The position numbers and the translations under genes are program-made. Under the pieces are notes generated by a model that had not been told where the DNA came from, did no database searches, and saw only the letters and a program-made list of their open reading frames with translations. This document shows, piece after piece, positions 6,870-10,000 of a stretch of 10,000 bases of DNA (position 1 is the first letter of the stretch; the number at the start of each line of letters is the position of its first letter). This DNA is from Desulfarculus sp. (GTDB lineage: Bacteria > Desulfobacterota > Desulfarculia > Desulfarculales > Desulfarculaceae), in the NCBI GenBank assembly GCA_020216805.1, contig JAIWNN010000082.1, forward strand, positions 1 to 10,000, given 5' to 3'.

Positions 6870-7973
6870 ATGCGCGTGGGCATCATGTTGCGGCACATCG
6901 GCGAGAAGGGCGGCATCGTCACCTACAGCCGCAATATCGTCAAAAGCTTCATTCGCCTGGCCCCCCAACATCACTTCGCGCTGTTCTACGCCCAGGCCCA
7001 GGACCTGGGCTCCTTCGCCGGGCCCGCGAACGTCAGCGAGCACCTGCTGCCCAGCGCGGGCAAGCTGGCCTGGGACCAGGTGGCCACTCCGCGCCTGGCC
7101 AGGGCCCTGGACCTGGACCTGATCTTCAACCCCAAGCTCAGCGTGCCCCTGGTGGCTCATTGTCCGCGCATACTGGTGTTGCGGCCGGAGCAGTTCGTGC
7201 ACCCGGAGCTGTTCAAGCCCCTGGACCGGGTCTATTTCAAGACCCTGATGCCGTTGTACTGCCGGGCCGCGGCCCGGGTGCTGGCCCCCACCGCCCTGGC
7301 GGCCCGGGACATTGTGCGCCACGTGGGGGCCGATCCGGCCAAGACGGTCTGGGTGCACGAGGGCTGCGGCGACCATTTCTTCGCCCCGGCCCCGCCAGTG
7401 GCGGAGTTGGAGGCGGTGCGCCGGCGCTATGGCCTGCCAGAGGAATACGTGCTCTTCGTGGGCGGCATCACCCCGCTGAAAAACTTCGAGCGCCTGGTGC
7501 AGGCCTGGGCCCGGGTGCGGGAGCGGCGCCCGATACCCCTGGTGGTGGTGGGCTTCAACCGCTGGCGCTTCGAGCAGGACGTGGCCTTCGCCCGCTCCCA
7601 CCCGGCGGCGGGGGACATCGTCTTTCCCGGCTTCGTGAGCGACGAGGACATGCCCCAGGTTTACCGCCTGGCCACGGCGCTGTTTTTCCCCAGCATCTAC
7701 GAGGGGTTCGGCATCCCCATCCCCGAGGCCTTCGCCACCGGCTGCCCGGTGGTGACCACCAACCGGGGTTGCAGCCCGGAGGTGGCCGGGGGCGGGGCCC
7801 ATCTGGTGGACCCCTTTGATGTCGAGGACATGGCCCGGGGCCTGCTGCGGGTGGTGAGCGAGCCGGATTATCGCCAGGAGCTGATCGCCCGTGGCTTGGA
7901 GCGGGCCCCGCACTTCCGTTTCGATCGCTGCGGTCGCCAGACCCTGCAGGTGCTGGAAGACGCCCTGGACTGA
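6870..7973 (+). CDS. GT4-type (GT-B fold) glycosyltransferase
   Basis: The 367-residue product is a retaining glycosyltransferase that transfers a sugar from a nucleotide-sugar donor; donor and acceptor cannot be read from sequence. The N-terminal acceptor half begins MRVGIMLRHIGEKGGIVTYS, with the Gly-rich loop typical of the fold. The C-terminal donor half shows VGGITPLKNFERLVQAW (197-213), then PSIYEGFGIPIPEAFATGCP (274-293), holding the E-x7-E motif (E278, E286), followed by TTNRGCSPEVAGG. No signal peptide or membrane segment is apparent, so it likely acts at the cytoplasmic face of the membrane on lipopolysaccharide, exopolysaccharide or a glycolipid. AGGCGAG precedes ATG 6870. No other envelope gene is in view, so its assignment to an operon is unclear. 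Confidence 0.9.
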   Translation: MRVGIMLRHIGEKGGIVTYSRNIVKSFIRLAPQHHFALFYAQAQDLGSFAGPANVSEHLLPSAGKLAWDQVATPRLARALDLDLIFNPKLSVPLVAHCPRILVLRPEQFVHPELFKPLDRVYFKTLMPLYCRAAARVLAPTALAARDIVRHVGADPAKTVWVHEGCGDHFFAPAPPVAELEAVRRRYGLPEEYVLFVGGITPLKNFERLVQAWARVRERRPIPLVVVGFNRWRFEQDVAFARSHPAAGDIVFPGFVSDEDMPQVYRLATALFFPSIYEGFGIPIPEAFATGCPVVTTNRGCSPEVAGGGAHLVDPFDVEDMARGLLRVVSEPDYRQELIARGLERAPHFRFDRCGRQTLQVLEDALD

Positions 7974-7995
7974 GCCGAGCCAACCTCCCTGCAAT

Positions 7996-8024
7996 TTGAC
8001 AATGAATCCCGCGGGGGATATATT
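7996..8024 (+). promoter_or_regulatory. Sigma-70-type promoter for mnmA-rrf2
   Basis: TTGACA (7996-8001) is a perfect -35 box. After an optimal 17-base spacer comes TATATT (8019-8024), matching five of six -10 consensus bases. It lies in an AT-rich island within a very GC-rich window, after the glycosyltransferase stop at 7973 and 58 bases before the mnmA start. Transcription would begin near 8031, giving a leader of about 50 nt. It is the only clear promoter I see in the window. Confidence 0.75.
8006..8019 (+). promoter_or_regulatory. Dyad between -35 and -10, candidate operator
   Basis: ATCCC (8006-8010) and GGGAT (8015-8019) form a perfect inverted repeat with a GCGG spacer, also containing the 8-bp palindrome CCCGCGGG (8008-8015). 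It lies inside the promoter spacer and touches the -10 box, where a bound repressor would block RNA polymerase. The Rrf2-family regulator encoded two genes downstream is an obvious candidate, but this site does not match the E. coli IscR type 1 or type 2 consensus as I know them. Confidence 0.4.
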
Positions 8025-8047
8025 TTATTCTCCTTAATCACCACGGG

Positions 8048-8057
8048 TCATATATGA
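8048..8057 (+). promoter_or_regulatory. Palindrome TCATATATGA in the mnmA leader
   Basis: A perfect 10-bp palindrome lies about 17 bases after the predicted transcription start and 24 bases before the mnmA start. In a GC-rich genome an AT-rich palindrome next to a promoter is a reasonable second operator half or accessory site. It could be chance within the AT-rich island. Confidence 0.25.
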
Positions 8058-8081
8058 ATTCGTGGCGGAAAGGATGCGGCG

Positions 8082-9128
8082 GTGGCCCGGTTGGCAGTGG
8101 CCCTGAGCGGGGGCGTGGATTCCACAGTGGCCGCGCTCCTGCTCCGACGAGAGGGTCACCAAGTTCTGGGCTACAGCCTGCGCCTGGGCCAGGGGCCGGA
8201 CGAGGCCTGGCGGGCCGGGGCGGCGGCGGCGGCCCAACTGGGCCTGCCCCATCGGGTGGTGGAGGCGGCGAGAGAGTTCGAGGAGCGGGTGGTGGCTCCC
8301 AGCGTGGCGGCCTACGCCAGTGGGCGCACCCCCAACCCCTGCGCCTGGTGCAACGCCCGGGTCAAGCTGCCCCTGCTCTGGGCGGCGGCGGCGGCCGACG
8401 GTTGCCAGGCCCTGGCCACCGGACACTACGCCCGGCTGGAGGCGGCTCCGGACGGGGTGCGCCTGGCCGAGGGGGTGGACCCGCTCAAGAGCCAGGCCTA
8501 TTTCCTGGCCCGGGTGGAGCCCGCGCTTTTGGAGCGCTTGCGCTTCCCCCTGGGCGGTCTGACCAAAGCCCAGGTGCGGGAGTTGGCCCGGGCCGAAGGC
8601 CTGCTGGCCGCTCAGCGGGTGGAAAGCCAGGACGGCTGCTTCCTGCCCCCTGGAGGATGGGGCCAGTTGATGGCCAGCCATGGCGCCCTGCGTCCCGGAC
8701 CGATCGAGGACGAGCGCGGCCGGCCGCTGGGCCGGCACCGGGGGCTGCATGGATTTACCATTGGCCAACGCCGCGGCCTTGGGGTAGCTTTAGGATACCC
8801 CGCCTATGTGCTGGCCTTGGACGGAGCGCGGGCCGCGGTCAGGGTGGGGCGGCCGGAGGGGCTGATCTCCTCTGGTCTGGTGGGCGGCCGGTGGCTTTGG
8901 CGCCAATCGCCTGAACAATGCCCGGAGTTGACGGTCCGGGTCAGATACGCCCACCGGGGAGTGGGCTGCCGGGTGGTTCGCACCCGAGACACTTACGAAG
9001 TGCACTTCAACGCGCCGCAGCGCGCGGTGGCCCCAGGCCAGTTGGCGGTCCTGTTCAGTCGGGGCGTGGTGGTGGGGTCGGCTTGGATTGAGCGTGCCTT
9101 GGAAAGGATCGACGGTAGAGCATCATGA
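8082..9128 (+). CDS. mnmA: tRNA-specific 2-thiouridylase MnmA
   Basis: MnmA adenylates U34 of Lys, Glu and Gln tRNAs and inserts sulfur relayed from a cysteine desulfurase, giving s2U34. The P-loop SGGVDSTVAAL is at residues 9-19. TPNPCAWCN (83-91) holds C90, equivalent to the catalytic Cys102 of E. coli, and SQDGCF (182-187) holds C186, equivalent to the persulfide Cys199. ATGHYAR (112-118), HGFTIGQRRGLG (223-234) and a C-terminal beta-barrel complete the family pattern. At 348 residues it is 10-20 shorter than usual, mainly because the segment after GYSLRLG (30-36) is trimmed. KDQSYFL appears here as KSQAYFL (136-142). GTG 8082 follows AAGGA at 8069-8073; no other in-frame start fits. It overlaps rrf2 by four bases. 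Confidence 0.92.
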   Translation: MARLAVALSGGVDSTVAALLLRREGHQVLGYSLRLGQGPDEAWRAGAAAAAQLGLPHRVVEAAREFEERVVAPSVAAYASGRTPNPCAWCNARVKLPLLWAAAAADGCQALATGHYARLEAAPDGVRLAEGVDPLKSQAYFLARVEPALLERLRFPLGGLTKAQVRELARAEGLLAAQRVESQDGCFLPPGGWGQLMASHGALRPGPIEDERGRPLGRHRGLHGFTIGQRRGLGVALGYPAYVLALDGARAAVRVGRPEGLISSGLVGGRWLWRQSPEQCPELTVRVRYAHRGVGCRVVRTRDTYEVHFNAPQRAVAPGQLAVLFSRGVVVGSAWIERALERIDGRAS

Positions 9129-9583
9129 AACTATCAACCAGAGGACGATACGGCGTGCGGGCCATGCTGGAGTTGGCCATGAACTCGGGCAAGGGGCCGG
9201 TGCCCCTGCGTGACCTGGCCAGCCGGCAGGAGATTTCGGCCAAGTATCTGGAGCAGTTGCTGATCCCTCTGAAGGGCGCCGGTCTGGTCAAGAGCGTGCG
9301 GGGGGCCCGGGGCGGCTACATGCTTTCGGTGGACGCCGGGCGAATCAGCCTGTATGACATCGTGCGCAGCCTGGAGGGGCCGCTGGCCCCGGTGGAGTGC
9401 GTGCAGGATGCCACCTTCTGCGACCGGATGGGCGGTTGCACCGTGCACCTGGTCTGGGGCGAGATGGGCAAGCTCCTGGTCGACTACTTGGACGGCCTGA
9501 CCCTGGCCGACCTGGTGGCGCGCCAAGAGGAGAAGGACCGCCTTTGCCCCAGCGCGGCCACGGCCAGCGCCATCGCCGTCTAA
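9125..9583 (+). CDS. Rrf2-family transcriptional regulator, IscR-like
   Basis: The 152-residue protein begins MKLSTRGRYGVRAMLELA, the standard Rrf2 opening. A winged helix-turn-helix follows: LRDLASRQEISAKYLEQLL (28-46) as recognition region and VRGARGGYML (58-67) as wing. It has C92, C99 and C105 plus H108, closely paralleling the [2Fe-2S] ligands of E. coli IscR (C92, C98, C104, H107) with one extra residue in the first gap. An iron-sulfur or redox-sensing repressor is therefore likely; CymR-type regulators lack these cysteines. The start overlaps the mnmA stop by ATGA, so the two are translationally coupled and presumably co-regulated. No iscS or iscU gene, the usual neighbours, is visible. 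Confidence 0.9.
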   Translation: MKLSTRGRYGVRAMLELAMNSGKGPVPLRDLASRQEISAKYLEQLLIPLKGAGLVKSVRGARGGYMLSVDAGRISLYDIVRSLEGPLAPVECVQDATFCDRMGGCTVHLVWGEMGKLLVDYLDGLTLADLVARQEEKDRLCPSAATASAIAV

Positions 9584-9597
9584 CCGCGAGATCGTGT

Positions 9598-9662
9598 CCA
9601 GGGGCCCTGGCCCGCGTCCAGGGTGGTCGCGGGCGAATGCATCGTCATCATCGATCGTCGAT
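9598..9662 (+). promoter_or_regulatory. Inverted repeats in the rrf2-DUF39 gap
   Basis: The 123-nt gap 9584-9706 holds several short dyads. CCAGGG (9598-9603) and CCCTGG (9605-9610) form a near-continuous palindrome. CCCGCG (9611-9616) pairs with CGCGGG (9628-9633) across an 11-nt loop. ATCGA (9650-9654) and TCGAT (9658-9662) are split by TCG. The first two could act as a weak terminator or attenuator, and the last could be an operator. No U-tract and no clear promoter boxes are seen. Confidence 0.3.
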
Positions 9663-9706
9663 AGCGAGCTTGGCCTATTGAACAGCCGGGCGACGGGAAG
9701 GCGCAC

Positions 9707-10000
9707 ATGACCCGGACCATCGAGGAGATCAACGCCAAGATCAAGGCCGGCAAGGTGGTGGTGGCCACCGCCGAAGAGGTCGTCGGCCTGGTGAAGGAAA
9801 AAGGCGTCAAGGCCGCCGCCGCGGCGGTGGACGTGGTCACCACCGGCACCTTCGGGCCGATGTGCTCCTCGGGGGTGTACTTCAACATTCGCCAGTCCAC
9901 GCCAAAAATCAAATGCGGCGGCGGCAAGGTGACAATCAACGGCGTGCCGGCCTACGCCGGCTGGGCCGCGGCCGACATCCTGTTGGGCTGCACCGCGATC
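9707..10000 (+). CDS. DUF39 homocysteine biosynthesis protein, N-terminal part
   Basis: Ninety-eight residues are visible and the gene runs off the window. It opens with TIEEINAKIKAGKVVVATAEE (4-24, read as two blocks). FGPMCSSGVYFN (49-60) and INGVPAYAGWAAADILLG (77-94) follow, matching the DUF39 family. Members in methanogens and sulfate-reducing bacteria take part in forming homocysteine from aspartate semialdehyde and a sulfur donor, often with a ferredoxin-domain partner; methanogens call a relative marker 16. C53 and C70 are visible cysteines. GGGAAGG at 9695-9701 is a strong ribosome binding site for ATG 9707. Its place after mnmA-rrf2 fits a sulfur-metabolism cluster, but whether it shares their transcript is unknown. 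Confidence 0.85.
   Translation, partial: MTRTIEEINAKIKAGKVVVATAEEVVGLVKEKGVKAAAAAVDVVTTGTFGPMCSSGVYFNIRQSTPKIKCGGGKVTINGVPAYAGWAAADILLGCTAI

Noticed and set aside
6777..7994. 405-codon minus-strand open frame opposite the glycosyltransferase
   Set aside because: Composition is His/Gln/Gly-rich without domains; the + strand frame has clear GT-B motifs.
8054..8914. 286-codon + strand frame starting at ATG 8054, next to the mnmA promoter
   Set aside because: Gly/Arg/Pro-rich out-of-frame shadow; the MnmA P-loop and cysteine motifs are in the frame beginning at GTG 8082.

Overview
The window is a dense, very GC-rich (roughly 70 % by eye) bacterial housekeeping locus with every supported gene on the + strand. 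Gene order, high GC and a DUF39 homocysteine-synthesis gene point to an anaerobic deltaproteobacterium-type organism (Desulfobacterota, perhaps Desulfarculales-like). This is an inference from content, not a database match.

Region 1 (1-4507) is a ribosome-biogenesis operon: the end of rpsP (S16), then khpA (KH RNA-binding protein), rimM (30S maturation), trmD (tRNA m1G37 methyltransferase), rplS (L19), rnhB (RNase HII), yraN (UPF0102) and an RsmI-type 16S rRNA methyltransferase. Spacing is tight: rimM/trmD overlap by 4 nt and rnhB/yraN by 8 nt. Two gaps contain RNA structure: a nested stem between rpsP and khpA, and a perfect 9-bp hairpin just before the rplS Shine-Dalgarno sequence.

Region 2 (4200-6770) holds the main surprise. 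The RsmI reading frame continues without a stop into a complete HPr phosphocarrier domain, and ptsI (Enzyme I) begins on the last base of its stop codon. The fusion thus joins an rRNA methyltransferase to the HPr of a PTS phosphorelay. An internal TTG with a Shine-Dalgarno-like sequence could also yield a free 87-residue HPr. smpB (trans-translation) follows, and the segment closes with a 15-bp inverted repeat that may be a terminator.

Region 3 (6870-7973) is a lone family-4-type glycosyltransferase with no cell-envelope partner gene in view.

Region 4 (7990-10000) is a probable sulfur-handling unit. A near-consensus sigma-70 promoter with a dyad between its -35 and -10 boxes drives mnmA (tRNA 2-thiouridylase). 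mnmA overlaps by ATGA an Rrf2-family regulator carrying an IscR-like Cys3-His set, and after 123 nt comes a truncated DUF39 gene for homocysteine formation. A plausible reading is a regulator sensing Fe-S or sulfur status that controls tRNA thiolation and perhaps sulfur assimilation.
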